A stretch of 64,000 nucleotides of DNA from positions 157,603,825 through 157,667,824 of the forward strand of contig NC_050096.1 in NCBI RefSeq assembly GCF_902167145.1. Reading direction: 5' to 3'. Made by a program: the position numbers and the translations under genes. This stretch comes from Zea mays. Lineage: Eukaryota; Streptophyta; Magnoliopsida; Poales; Poaceae. Shown in pieces: positions 42,645 to 55,600 of the stretch (within the stretch, counting starts at the first letter, position 1; every line of letters starts with the position of its first letter). The notes beneath the pieces were generated by a model. That model searched no databases, was not told where the DNA came from, and saw nothing but the letters and a program-made list of their open reading frames with translations.

Positions 42645-43250
42645 AAATCAGAAACCCAAAGTACATTGAAGCGCTTCCTAAGGAGAGCCCAAAATTATTT
42701 TGAGCTTAAGGTAAAGAAGATCAGGAGCGACAATGGATCTGAATTCAAGAATCTTCAAGTAGAGGAGTATCTTCATGAGGAAGGCATCAAGCATGAGTTC
42801 TTCGCTCCCTACACGCCACAACAAAATGGTGTAGTAGACAGGAAGAACAGGACGCTCATCGACATGGCAAGGACGATGCTGGGAGAATACAAGACGTCGG
42901 AGCGGTTTTGGTCGGAAGCCATGAACATAGATTGCCATGCCATAAATAGCCGCTACCTTCATCGCCTCCTCAAGAAGACGGTATATGAGATCCTAACTTG
43001 TAACAAACTCAATGTTTCATACTTTCATGTATTTGGAAGCAAATGCTACATCTTGGTTAAGAGAGGTAGACATTCAAAGTTTGCTCCCAAAGCTATAGAA
43101 GGTTTTTTGCTAGGTTATGATTCAAATACAAAGGCATATATGGTCTTCAACAAATCTTTGGGTTTAGTTGAAGTCTTTAGTGACGTTGTATTTGATGAGA
43201 CTAATGGCTCTCTAAGAGAGCAAGTTGATCTTGATGATGTAGATGAAGAT
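42645..43250 (+). pseudogene. pol: Sirevirus integrase, second part
   Basis: Continues 22786 in the original frame: TLKRFLRRAQNYFELKVKK, then IRSDNGSEFKN (second catalytic Asp) and TPQQNGVVDRKNRTL, where the usual catalytic Glu of the VERKN motif is Asp. It continues through FGSKCYILVKRG and ends in DVVFDETNGS. Open over about 200 codons. Cut at 43250 by element C. Confidence 0.88.
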
Positions 43251-43927
43251 TGTTGGTCACTTGTTCTCAAATACTATGAATCAAGAACAAGGCAACATAA
43301 TTGTTAATGGTTAAAGGCCTTTGTCCTTCGAAGCATCATTTCCTCTCGGATATAATGATCTTCAGATGAAGGTCATGAAGGACATACCTTCATCATTTCA
43401 GCATATTAATATAAATAAGAAAGTAAAGGAATACAGATAATAATAATTATGTATCAATAATCTATTTATTTTTGTATTTCATAAACATGAATAAACATCA
43501 ATAATATTCATGTTACATTGGTGCCTTCGGCTTGGTGGAAGGTGAGGGAGAGAGAATGACGCGAGAGTGGTTACAATCCAGCGTGAACAGTATGGTGTTA
43601 CTGTTCATCTATTTATAGGCACAGGACGCAGCCCGGATAAAAGTACATTTAAGTCCCTGGCAACTATCTATAATCTTAACATGAATTATTAAGGACTGTA
43701 TGGTCTTTATCCTCTTTCAGTCATCATCATACTTGAACTTCGTCAACATGTCCAGCCGAAGTCCTTTGGCTTCCAGCTTCGTCACCCATTCTTTATTTCC
43801 CTTCATTCTGTCATAAGAGAAGTCCTCCATCCCAAAGCCGAAGCTTCTTGTAATTATTCATAATCATGCTGAAAACATATGGTTAGTCATGTTTTTGAGG
43901 ACCTTCGGAAGAGGAAGGCCCCCAACA
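43251..43927 (-). repeat. 3' LTR of element C (677 bp)
   Basis: TGTTGGTCAC...CCCCCAACA, homologous to the A and B LTRs. TATA box on the minus strand at 43610-43617. Polypurine tract (AAGGGGCTAC on the minus strand) at 43928-43937. Confidence 0.88.
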
Positions 43928-44084
43928 GTAGCCCCTTGCAATATTAATTTGTTTCTTTGTAACAAATTTAAACTGCGATGTGAACGAAGGCCTTTAGCCG
44001 AAGGTCCGAAAAAACACCTTCCCTTCGCTAGAATAGCGAATGACGCTGACATGTCGCACCCACCAAATTGTGGGGCGCTAGGCA

Positions 44085-44092
44085 TATAAATA
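44085..44092 (+). promoter_or_regulatory. TATA box of the antisense gene in element C
   Basis: TATAAATA, 137 bp before the ATG at 44222, matching position and context of the box in B. Confidence 0.6.
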
Positions 44093-44221
44093 GGAGCTCG
44101 TATTGAAAGCGTTTCTTGTGCCATTTCAGTTTCTTACACTGTGCTCTCCATTTTAAACTTTCTTGCTTTGTCGAGTTTTGATCGGATTTTAAGCTTCGGC
44201 ATTTCAACAAGCTTTGGTTTG

Positions 44222-47200
44222 ATGGCTGGCGAGAAGAAGACTGTCGACCCGGTGTTGTCTGAATTTTACAAAGCTATGGAAAGAACCAATGCAGAAAATA
44301 TTGCATATGAGACACTAGCTGGGATATCTGAGGGTTCCAGTGATAGTGAAGATTTTGATGTAGAAAGTGAGAATGAGGGTGCCGAAGATCGGCCCTAGAG
44401 ACCAAGTCATGTTGTCTTTGGGAAATCAACCATCAAGCAAGGACAAATTGATGCAATGAGGGGAAGGTACTTCCGTGACATTTCTATTGTGAGGGTTGGA
44501 TGGGAGAATAATGTCCCTCTGCCCGAAGCTGACGAGGTGGTCGTTTATAGAAGCTTCATGAAAGCAGGGCTTCGGTTTCCTCTGGATAAGATGCTGGTCG
44601 AAGTCTTGAAAACTTTCGAAATTTACCTTCATCAGCTTACTCCCGAAGCTATCATCAAGATGGGTCTTTATTTGGGCCATGAGGAGCCAAGTGTTAGAAC
44701 CAAATGCAAAATGTTTCTGCAACATGCATGAATTGTCTTATGAGACGAAGGCCACCGGAAAAGAGCAATATCACAATAACTTCGGTTGCTACGGCTTCGT
44801 AACCCGCTCTGAGTTGAGCAACCCAGTTCCAACATTTCGCAAGAGACGGCCGGGGGCCTGGATGCAGGAGTGGTTCTATATGAAAAATGATATGGTTGAA
44901 AGGGAAGACATCAAGGGGATTATCCAACGTCCTACATGGTCTCACTTCAGCATTAGGAGGCCATCCCTTGCCCTTGGTAATGACCTACAAGCATGCCAAG
45001 CTACTTTTAACACAGTATGCACTTACATAGGTTCCAGGGACTTAGTTCAAGAACACATTTCTTACAAAGTGTGGCCACTCGGAAGTGGGTGGGAGATGCC
45101 AGAGGCTGCTGCTGGGTCTAGCCAAGGTGGCTTAATTTACATGAAGTATACGTTCAAATACAAGAACCAATTTGATGAGCCAAACGACGACTGGCTAGAT
45201 GCCATTGAAGCAACCAGTGATGAATTGCTTGGTGCTTATTCAAGGGCCGAAGATGATGTTATGACAGCGGCCTTCGGGGGTCAAGGCAAAAAGAGGCTGA
45301 ATATGGTTTTTAATGTCATCGGGTTTGTATACCCAGATTACTATTGTCCTTCACGAAAGCAAGGAAAGAAAAGAAAAGCTACCGCTTCGGCGATCTCTAA
45401 TACACCAAAGACGAAAAAAGTTAAGGTTTTAACACATCGCCCCAAGCACGCTGAAACTACCAAAGTGTCGAAGCCTATTGAGGGGTCTACTTCCACATGT
45501 GAACCCAGTTTCTCTGCACCCGTCGAAACCAGATCAGAATCAGCCAAAGAGCTAGGACTAAGAAAATCGATAGAGCAACCGAAGGCTTTGAGTCTGTTGC
45601 AAGAGACGGAACTACCGAAGGTATCAAAGATTGCTGCAATAACTCCAAAGAGGAGGAGGATGGCCAGTGTACTAGATGCTGTTATAGAATCTGTAAAGGT
45701 GTCGACTCCTACCTCAGCACCTGATGCAGAGGGCGAAGCCCTAAAGAAATCTAGCGAAGCTAGCATGGCGCAGGCTACTGTTGAAGCTGGACCGTCAATC
45801 CCCGCCGAAGCAAGATCTTCGAAGGCTGCTGAAGAAGGTACCAAAACAAGACCTTCGAAGGCTGCCGGAGCACCATTAATGTTGTAAAAGGAAGGTGCTG
45901 CTGAAGAATCTGAATTTGCTGCCCCTAGAGCGCCTACCGAGGAATTGGAATTCATAGTGCGACATGCTTCAGGGAAAAATTATCAAAGGAGCAAATTGCT
46001 GAAGCGCAACATTATGCCAGGATCTAAAGTACTCTCGAGGGTCCTTGGCGTACAGTGGCGATGACGAAGATGACTTCCTTTATTGTCTGCCAGACAATAA
46101 GGAGATTCATGTCTGCCAGGAGATGGCAGACAATGTAGGATACCCGAAGCTTGAACTCGGCTTATCTGCAATGACAAAGGATTGCCTATAACAGTCTGAA
46201 GGTGAGAATATTTTAACTTGTTGCAAAACAGATTATTTTTGTAGCTTTTCTTATCATTATGTGCTCATCCTTTGTTTTTGTAGGGCTTAATTCTGAGCAA
46301 GGCTTTAAAGGCCCAGAAGAATGCCGAAGACGAAAGCTGCCAATTAGCTCTTGGAAATCTTCGATCAGAGATTATCACACTAAGGAATGAAGCTCTTGAG
46401 AAAGACAAAATACGATTCTCCTTAGTGGACAAACTTAAAACTTGCGAAGCCAAACTTAGTGCCCACGACAAAGCCCATAGAGCTGAAGTCAAAGATTTGA
46501 AGAAAAAACTTTCAGATATGAATGAAAATTTCGAAGTTGCAAAGGCTAAGCAAGAAATAAGTGAAATGGAAAGGGCTAGGGTGCAGAAGAATGTTGAAGA
46601 ACTTCGGGATTCCAAAGAAAGATGCTACGAAGCATCCATAGAATGCACGAGGAAACTGAAAGATAGCTTTGCAAAGGTGGGGAGCATACTCTTCGAAGCA
46701 AAAATTTATCCGTGCTGATCCCGAAGGGGTTATCCAGTGGATCGGCGAAGAGGCCGAAGCTTTTGAAGAAATACTCAGCGATCGTAGGGACTTTTGTGCC
46801 TTCGTGCGGTGCACGAGGGGTTGCAGCAATTTTGGAGAAAACCGGCTATGAACACGTTAAGGCCGTAGCCCAGGCAGAAGTCATCTTCTCAGCTGAAGAC
46901 ACGAAGGAACCTTCGGCCGAAGCTTCTTTGCTGGGTGGGAGATTCTATTCTGATGTCTGGATGAAGGGCGGCCGTGAGATGGCTGATGAGGCCATTAAAA
47001 AGAACGAAAAAGAATCTCACAATGCCCAAGAAGAGGCAAAGCAAGCTGAAGAAGCTACCGAATGTGCCATGATTATAGGTACTTTTATCTAAAGTTTTGC
47101 TTCGTCGTTCGTTTCTAGCTTCGGTGTTCACCATTTTGTTCTTTATTACAGCCGGCCTTTCGCCACCACCGGAGCCATGCAATTCTGAAGCTGACCCGGT

Positions 47201-47294
47201 TATGAAAGAAGCTTTAGATGTAATGAAGATTGCTAACGAAGTCGTTGACGAAGTTGTCGACAGACTATTACATGAAGCCGCTAAAAAATACTGA
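44222..47294 (+). pseudogene. Antisense three-exon gene of element C (Transposase_28-like)
   Basis: Exons 44222-46201, 46284-47078 and 47152-47294, with GT-AG introns of 82 and 73 bp. Starts MAGEKKTVDPV, then an acidic segment, the PF04195-like region (RPGAWMQEWFYMKND, about 44840-44900), basic clusters (KKRKAT, PKTKKVKVL), a coiled coil in exon 2 and a conserved end with SPPPEPCNSEADPV in exon 3. Breaks: TAG at 44396-44398, also present in B at 13612-13614; a frameshift near 44670; a stop near 45885; frameshifts near 46000 and 46700. The third exon is open. Conservation of introns and ends across three elements shows it was a real gene; its role is unknown. Confidence 0.75.
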
Positions 47295-48066
47295 AGGAAG
47301 ATTAAATTCTTGTATGCTGGAAAGTGTAATGCTTGTGTGTGGTTGTCGTCATGTGTACGGAACAAACATCAAATATTTGTATGTACATTAATGTAATATA
47401 TCTCTTTGTGATGCATGAAATCTACGTACATACCATTTTTTAGCCTTTGGCGAAAAAACACATTCCCTTCTTTTCATGCTTCACAAAGAGAATTTTCCTT
47501 ATGGCACTATTGATGAAGGTTGTCTTCGTGTGGTACAATATATCTGCCGAAGGTATATGTTGTGGTATCGCACATTCTTTTGTGATTCAATAAGTATTTT
47601 TGAAGGGGCAATTTCCCTTCTTCTCCACAACTTTTTGTCGATGCAAAATGATGTATGATGCGATGCTATGTGATATGATATGATGATATGATGCAAAATG
47701 ATGTTTATGCCGAAGATAAAAACCCGCACGAATACACACCTAGACTCTGCATCCCCTTAGGAACGACTTTGGAGTCTCTTCAACTTTTACTTAGGTGGTA
47801 TTTCATCTCTACATTCCCTTAGGAACGACTTTGGAGCTAAGCTCTGCATCCCCTTAGGAACGACTTTGGAGCTTCTTCACCTTTTACTTAGGTGGCATTT
47901 AAGCTATGCATCCCCTTAGGAACGACTTTGGAGCTTCTTCACCTTTTATTTTGGTGGCATCTTGGCTCTGCATTCTCTTAGGAACGACTTTTGAGCTTCG
48001 GAACTTACTCTGCGCCCCCTTAGGAACGTCTTTTGAGCTTCGCAACTTACTCTTCGCAACCTTAAG
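47295..48066. repeat. Convergent-gene spacer of element C with about six TTAGGAACGACTT repeats
   Basis: From about 47745 to 48060 there are roughly six units, spaced by 35-65 bp, of the form CCCCTTAGGAACGACTTTGG followed by a CTTCACCTTTTA-type sequence. It is interrupted by the chromovirus at 48066 and the unit family resumes at 63048 (TTAAGAACATCTTTGGAGCT). The left part is AT-rich without genes. Confidence 0.75.
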
Positions 48067-51000
48067 TGTGGCGGAACTGCCCGAATTATTCCAACTTAAG
48101 TGTCCAAGTCCCGCCTTAGAGGCTAGACCACACTTAAATGGGAATAACCCGTCAATCCCTCGGATCTAGTCCGACACGGCCACTGACAGGATCAAGTACC
48201 ACAATCTCACTCGAAGGTGAGTCACAGAGCAAATACAATAAAGCATAAAACCATACATGCCATAATGTTAAATTATTACATCACCATCATCATCATCGGA
48301 GTTTTTGCAAAAGTATCCATCATTGTTCGAAGTGCAGCGGAATAAAACTAACGGTAAATAAAACAGAGAGATGGGGAAGCCTGTCCCATCACTCCTCATG
48401 CTCCTCCTCAGCCGAGGCAGGGTCCCACTCGACAGTCCAACCCGGTGGCAGGGTGGTCGGCCAAGTTATCCCAGCAACCATCTCCTCCAGAGAACCTGTA
48501 AAAATTATGCCACAAGCAAGGCTGAGTATACTAATACTCAGCTAGACTTACCCGGTGTGAGGAGTCTACTCCTCTACCTCTAGACATGCAGCTGTTTGGC
48601 TGTGGGGTTTGGTTGCCAAAAGCACTAGCTGAGTTTCTAAATCAAGATTTTAACTTAGTCAAGTTAAGTGTGACTCTCTTAAGGCTAAAAGTGAACTATC
48701 TACTCATACATGGTAACAAGCATTATTAACAATCAACATCTTATCTCAACTCATCATACTTCCACTTATTACTCAATGTAGCAGCATGGATCAAGCAGTC
48801 TCATTAACTGCGAGAAGCAGACGATTCGAATCGAGTTTTTATCCTTGCAAGGTAAACCTAAACACACGACATGTAGGGGCACTCCGTCCCCACACATATC
48901 AACCGTCCCCATCGATTCCCTGGCAACAGAACAGGGCTCACCGCCTTGGCGTACAATGCCCCACTGACCCCGACTGGCCGTCGTGCAGTGGCCGCACTTG
49001 TACCCACCATAACCGGAATGGGAGACCTCGTCTCAGGTCGCGTGAGGGGCAAAGTCTGCGGGCAGGTTCACTCAGGTACTAGGCTTACCGATTTACCATA
49101 TTTCTCGGCATGTGCTTAGTACGTTCAAACGCTTGACTCACGGTACCACACCTTAATCCTTATTCAAATTTTCATCCCGTGAACAACCAATCCCCATGGA
49201 TTGCTGTCACAAACCAGTATCAGTATGATATGAAAGTGGGTACAATCAATGTCCTGACCTCGCGCGAGTGCTAGAAAAATCACTCGACTTCTACCGAGAT
49301 CCTACTTTATAAAGCAGCTACTCGACTTAGCATACTAGTATTCATCTCAATAGGATTCCTGAGATCATGCAACTAGGGTTTCAAGAAATTCCTACACTTA
49401 AGTGCACAATCAATCCTACAATCATTAAGTGAAGTAAAATAGCATAAATAACAGGTTATGCATAAAACCGGGGCTTGCCTTCCAAAGCAGTGGCAGGCAG
49501 GTCCTCCTGAGTTGGCTCTGGTGCTGGATCTGGGGCTACCTCCTGAGCAACTCCTTGCTCCGGCACGAGGATGTACTCTCCGTCAGCAAGATTACAGTCT
49601 ATCGAAATGCAATGAACATGTATGTCATGATTATGCATGATTTAAGAGCATTAAGTTTAAAGAAACTAAGTAAGAATTCACTTAAGGTTTTCTCAGTTAG
49701 GTGGGGCTCCTAGTGGTACATAGATAGACTTATTACTCTTTGGACTTAAGTTTTTCTTGTAGGATAACATAGTGGATTTATATTGCCTTGATACATTTAA
49801 GTGGACAGCAAATAAAGTTTTTAGGGACAACCTTATTCATATCTTGCATCTCTCTTCCCTAAATTTCCCTGTAGGTTTTCTAGGGTAGACTTGAACTACA
49901 ACAGGGTTTTAAAAATTTCCAAAAATTCTATAAATATTACAGTGGGTTGTCACTGGCTAATTTAGCTTGTTTTTAAGAATTTGAGGCTTAAAGTATAAAA
50001 GTTTGGCCTTAAACAAAAATAACAAAAGTTAGGTAAAAAGGGGCACTTTACACTACACCTCTTAGTTAGGGGTAGGTTCTGCCCTAAAGGTCATTTTTGT
50101 TGGCATCCTCTGGTAATGATAGGTCTTTGTGCTAAAAATCACAGGAAACTAAGGGGTGGTTAATTTGCTATGATTTTCCCAAGGTTTAATGTCAAAAAGG
50201 CACTTTCTACTACCTTACCATTTGAAAAATGTCAAACAGCAGATTTCATATTTTTCTTAGGTTCTTTCTATTAAAACAATAGTTATCCCAAGGGTGGGGG
50301 TGTTTTCACCTTGGGGTTATTTTTGTGGAATTTTTCTAAGTTATCCCTGTTTTATTAATTTAAAGGAGATCTTAATTATTTTACACTAAAACAGGGCATG
50401 ACATATTTTTCTAGTGAACTACATTAACTAAGGATCTTAACAAAAATAGGTGTGCTCTCTGATTCAACATTTGTGCCACTTTTCCTATTTTTCTTAAACT
50501 TAAGCACATTATGGAATAAGGGGTAAAACTAATTTAAATGGAGTAGACAGAGGGGTTTAACATTTTTAAACAGGTCAGTAGGTAAACAAAAACTTCTCCA
50601 AATTTTTCTAACCCTAGTCAAATGCCCTAACTATTTTTCCTACTATTATTTAACTTTTGGCCAAAGTTAACATTAAATCAGATCTTTTAAGTTTTCCACA
50701 GCACCAAGGGGTTTTATATTTTTCCTACATAGGTTACATGATTTAGAGTCTGGCAAAATTAGTTTGACCAAATTTGGATAAACCAAACAGAAGTTATGGG
50801 TTTTTAAAGTTCCTGTTTGAATTTAAATTAGGTTTTAATTAAGTTTTTCTGGAAAAACCGTTTGTACCGAGACCCCTGGGTTTAAAACAAATCAAACCTC
50901 ACAGATCTACCCCTAAGGCACTATTCCTCTGAGTCTCTGGCTTTGCACTTAACCCCCTGGGTTTCTTTCCCTCCCACCCGCGGTCCCTCCCCCTACTGAA

Positions 51001-52444
51001 ACAGTAGCCGCGGCAAAAGAAAGGGCGGCGCGGCTTACCGGCGGCGAGGTAGGTCCGGCGAGGTGGTCGATGATGTTCAGGAGGTCGAGACGGTCACGGC
51101 GATGTGCGGGTCGGCGTCAGAGGTGGTCGGAGCTGCTCGGTCCACGTGCGCAGGCGGCGGAGGTCGACGGTGAGGTCTGCTCCGGCCAAAACATGGCGGC
51201 AGGGGTCAATCAAAGGGTACGAGGAGCTTCGCGGGATGACACAGAGGCCATACGCGCGAGGAATCGGAAAATGGCGAAGGGGTTTACCCGGTCCACGTGC
51301 GCCGGCGGGTTCGTGAACTCCGGTGAGCGTGATTCGGCTTCTCCGGTGACGCGGGCTCCCGGGTAAGGCTTGAGCAAGGTTCACGGCTTCACCAGGAAAC
51401 TTTCTGGGGGCTTGGATCGAACGGAGGATGGCTGGAGAGGGGTTGGCCACGGAGGTGGTGCTCGGGCGGCACTGGCGGGTCGCGGGGAGGTCGTCGGAGG
51501 CAACGGCTGGCTCGGGCAAGTCCGGCGAAGTACGGACGAGGCAACGGGGGAAACAACCGAGCGCTGGGGCTGGCTTTATAGCCTTGGCGCGGGCGTGGTC
51601 ACGGGGGGCCGCGGGCGCGCGGGGGTTCGCGCACCGGCGTGCTCTGAGCGCGCCCCCGGGTGCCAGCATGCGTCGAACACGTGGATGGTTGCGTCTGCCA
51701 AGGTTCAACGGCCGGTTTGAGCGCCATGGCGTGCACAACTCGGCAAGGTCACTGTGTACGGTCACTTCTCTGCTCCAAATCCTACCTTTTTGTTGTGGGT
51801 TCCAAGTCGAGATTTGGTCTGGACAGAGAGATAGAGAGGGGAGAAGTTTGCTGTGTCAGCAGGGTTCAAACCGAGACAAAAGGGGTGTCAAGTCGTGTCT
51901 AGAGCCCTAGGGTAGGTGTCATCTCTTTCCAGGGTGTTCTAGGGTTAGTTTGGCGCCTTTTTGTCAATTGGGTCGACAGGCTTTGAAAAGGGGATCAAGG
52001 TGAACATGAGAGATCTTTGCTTAGGGGTTGGTTCTTGACTTAGGCAAAAATCTGAATTTTTCTCTTGTGTTCAACCTTTGGTGATCTTTTTAGGACTTTT
52101 CTGCAAACTTTTTGTGGGTACTTCCTTACTATTAATGGTAGGTTATTGAGTGTATTACAACCTTTATATGTGGTCCAAGCCATGATCTTGATGTTTACAT
52201 GCTCTTTTGATCATGGCTTCAATTTGGGTTATAATTGCCTATGGGGGGGTTTTGCTCTAGGGTTTTGGGAGATCCCCACTTAGATGTGCAGGATAAGCTA
52301 GGGCATGACATCCAAAGTGGATTACCCTTGCTTAGGACTTCGAATTTCAAGTGTGGCACACTTTGCCCAATTTAATCTTCATATGATAATGGGTAAAGGG
52401 GAAACTCTGGTATGGACACCCTGAGTAACACCTGGGGTGTTACA
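48067..52444 (-). repeat. 3' LTR of chromovirus (4378 bp)
   Basis: TGTGGCGGAAC...GGGTGTTACA. Contains a GC-rich block at about 50980-51750 with a minus-strand TATA-like word (TATAAAGC, 51573-51580), a candidate U3 promoter core. The rest is AT-rich and holds no gene; short ORFs are present identically in both LTRs. Confidence 0.95.
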
Positions 52445-52457
52445 GCCCTCCCTCCTT
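52445..52457 (-). other. Polypurine tract of chromovirus
   Basis: The minus strand reads AAGGAGGGAGGGC immediately before the 3' LTR, a textbook plus-strand primer site. The remaining 52458-52690 is the untranslated stretch after the gag-pol stop. Confidence 0.8.
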
Positions 52458-52690
52458 AAAGGAATCTCGTCCCGAGATTTAGGTAGAGCCCCTTGGAGGG
52501 TGCTGGAAGGTGTGTTGGTGCTACTCTTTCTTTATACTCAAGTTTCTCTTGTTAACTGCTCTTCGAATGTCATTCTCTTTGCAACTTCAGAAGGAAGCCC
52601 TTCTTAAGTTAAATCCACAACTTAGACTATTCTTATTATCTAAGTTTTTCTTATAATTGGATTCAACGGGCAGGTGGGGGGTTTCTGGGG

Positions 52691-55600
52691 TTACATACCG
52701 ACTCCTTTGGGTAGAAAGTCGGGGAAGCGAGAGCGTAGAAAATCCTCAGTCTCCCATGTAGCTTCTTCTACTGAATGGTGGCTCCACTGAACCTTATACA
52801 TTCTGACCGACCTTGCCCGAGTTGATCTCTCTTTTTGATCTAACACCTTGACGGGGTACTCTTGATAGGACAAGTCTGGTTCTACCTCAATATCTGGTTC
52901 CGGGAGTACTTCAGTGGGTAGACGAACGCATTTCCGCAGTTGAGATACATGGAACACATTATGAACTGCTGACATGTGAGGTGGCAATTCCACTTGATAG
53001 GCTACGGGTCCACAAGCTTCCTTGATCTCATAGGGTCCAATGTAGCGAGGGGCTAACTTGCCCTTGATCCCGAATCTCTGAACACCCTTGGTGGGTGATA
53101 CCTTAAGATAGACATGATCTCCCACCTCAAACTGTAGAGGCTTCCGCCTCTTATCATGATAGCTCCTTTGCCTAGCCTGAGCAGCTTCCAAGTTCTTGGT
53201 AATGACCCTGACCTTTGCCTCTGCCTCGAGTACTAAGTCTGGCCCAAAAATTTCCCTTTCTCCTGCTTGAGACCAATTCAGTGGGGTCCTACACCTTCTC
53301 CCATACAATGCCTCAAAAGGTGCCATCTTTAAACTGGACTGATAGCTATTGTTGTAAGAGAACTCTGCCAAAGACAGACACTTGTCCCAATCCTTTCCAT
53401 AATGTAGTGCACAGGCTCGCAACATATCTTCCAAAATCTGATTTACCCTTTCTGTCTGACCATCGGTTTGTGGGTGGTATGCTGAGCTTCGGATGACGTG
53501 GGTCCCAAGTGACTCTTGCAATTGTTCCCAAAATCGTGCCACAAAAGGTGCTCCTCTGTCAGATACAATGGTCTTGGGAATACCATGCAACCTTACTATT
53601 TGATCAACATAAATTTCAGCGTACTTCTCTGCCCTGTGGGTGGTATGCATTGGCAAGAAATGAGCAGTCTTGGTCAACCTGTCCACGATAACCCAAATAG
53701 AATCATGGTGTCTGGAGGTATTGGGTAATCCCACAATAAAGTCCATGCAAATGTCCTCCCATTTCCAAGATGGTATGGGAAGGGGTTGCAGAGGGCCTGC
53801 TGCCTTCAAGTGACTAGCCTTTATCCTCTGACAAGTATCACACTCGGATATGTACTTGGCAATTTCCCTTTTCATTCTAGTCCACCAATATAGAGATCGG
53901 AGATCATGATACATCTTGTTGCTACCAGGGTGCATGGAGAATTTGGAAAGGTGAGCTTCGTCCAGTATCTTCTTTCTAAGCTCAGGGTCCTTGGGAACAA
54001 CCAATCGATCTCCAAACCATAGAATTCCCTTGCTATCCTGTCGGAAACACTTGTATTTTTCGGCCTTTTGCTTGATCATATCCTTGATAACCTGGACACC
54101 CTTATCCTCAACCTGAGCCCTTACTATCTGTTCTTGCAATGTGGGCTCCACCGAGATATAGCTTAGGTTACCCGAAGAAACAACTTCCAGGTTCAGTTTG
54201 CACAATTCATCACACAGGGTGGTAACTCCCACATCCATGCTCATGCAATTACACTGGCCCTTTCTGCTTAAGGCATCTGCCACAACATTGGCCTTACCAG
54301 GGTGGTAATGCACCTCCAGATCATAGTCCTTAATCAACTCTAACCATCTCCTTTGCCTCATGTTCAGATCTGCCTGAGTGAAGATGTATTTGAGGCTCTT
54401 GTGATCAGTGTAGATGTTACAGTGAGCTCCCATCAGGTAGTGCCTCCAGATCTTAAGAGCATGAACTACAGCTGCCAACTCTAGATCATGTGTAGGGTAG
54501 TTCTGCTCATGGGGCCTGAGTGCCCGGGAAGCATAAGCAATCACTCTGCTCTCTTGCATCAAGACACATCCCAAACCAGTACCAGAAGCATCACAATAAA
54601 CTTCAAATGGCTTGGCGTTGTCAGGTTGAGCTAGCACTGGGGCTGTTGTCAAATGCTGCCTTAAGGTATGGAAGGCATCTTCACACTTTTGGCTCCACTC
54701 AAATTTGACTCCCTTCTTCAATAGTTCAGTCATTGGCTTGGCAATTCTGGAGAAATCCGGAATAAAACGCCGATAATACCCTGCCAATCCTAGAAAACTC
54801 CGAATCTGCTTCACTGTAGTCGGGGGTTTCCAATCCATCACCTCCTGCACCTTCTCAGGATCAACCGATACCCCATCTTGAGAAATTGTATGACCCAAGA
54901 ATTTGATTTCCTTCAGCCAGAACTCACACTTAGACAACTTAGCATAAAGATGATGATCGCGCAGTCTCTGAAGTACGGTATGCAAGTGCTTGGTATGCTC
55001 GGCTTCGTTCTTGGAATAAATCAGTATATCATCAATGAAAACGACCACAAACTTGTCTAACTCTGGCATGAATACTGAGTTCATCAAGTACATAAAATAA
55101 GCCGGGGCATTGGTCAGCCCAAAAGACATCACCAGAAACTCATACAGTCCATATCTGGTAGAGAAAGCTGTCTTGGGAATATCACTGGCACGGATCTTGA
55201 TCTGATGGTACCCTGAGCGAAGGTCTATCTTGGAGAATACCTTGGCTCCAACCAACTGATCAAACAGAACATCAATGCGGGGCAGTGGGTATTTGTTCTT
55301 TATGGTCACCGCATTGAGAGGGCGGTAGTCAACACACATCCTCAAACTCTCATCCTTTTTCTTCACAAATAATGCTGGACATCCCCACGGTGAAGTGCTT
55401 GGACGAATAAATCCCTTGTCCAACAACTCTTGCAGTTGCTTCTTCAGTTCTGCCAATTCCGCGGGAGGCATCCGATAGGGTCTCTTGGAGATCGGAGCAG
55501 TCCCGGGTTGCAACTCAATTGCGAACTCAATGTCTCGGTCAGGTGGCATTCCTGGCAATTCATCCGGAAAAACATCTGGATAGTCACAGACCACTGGGAT

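Larger units (their letters stand above)
20355..43250 (+). mobile_element. Opie/Ji-like Sirevirus (Copia) fragment, split by the Huck-like nest
   Basis: Sirevirus DNA occupies 20355-22786 and 42645-43250 on the plus strand; everything between is the inserted Huck-like pair. It lacks its 5' LTR and the first part of gag, and its RT and 3' end are either lost or right of the window, because element C interrupts it at 43251. The gag, protease and integrase match the maize Opie/Ji group as I recognise it. Many stops and frameshifts make it the oldest-looking element here apart from the CACTA gene. Confidence 0.85.

Noticed and set aside
43864..44124. Minus-strand frame at the LTR/internal border of element C
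   Set aside because: Spans LTR end and polypurine tract; an overlapping chance frame with no counterpart in element B.
47745..48060. CRISPR-like array
   Set aside because: The repeats are degenerate, unevenly spaced and part of a plant retrotransposon; no spacers or cas genes, and the genome is eukaryotic.
51094..51765. 223-codon minus-strand frame, duplicated at 61697-62368, and neighbouring frames
   Set aside because: Lies in the GC-rich promoter part of the chromovirus LTRs; no motif, and the overlapping opposite-strand frames are just as open.
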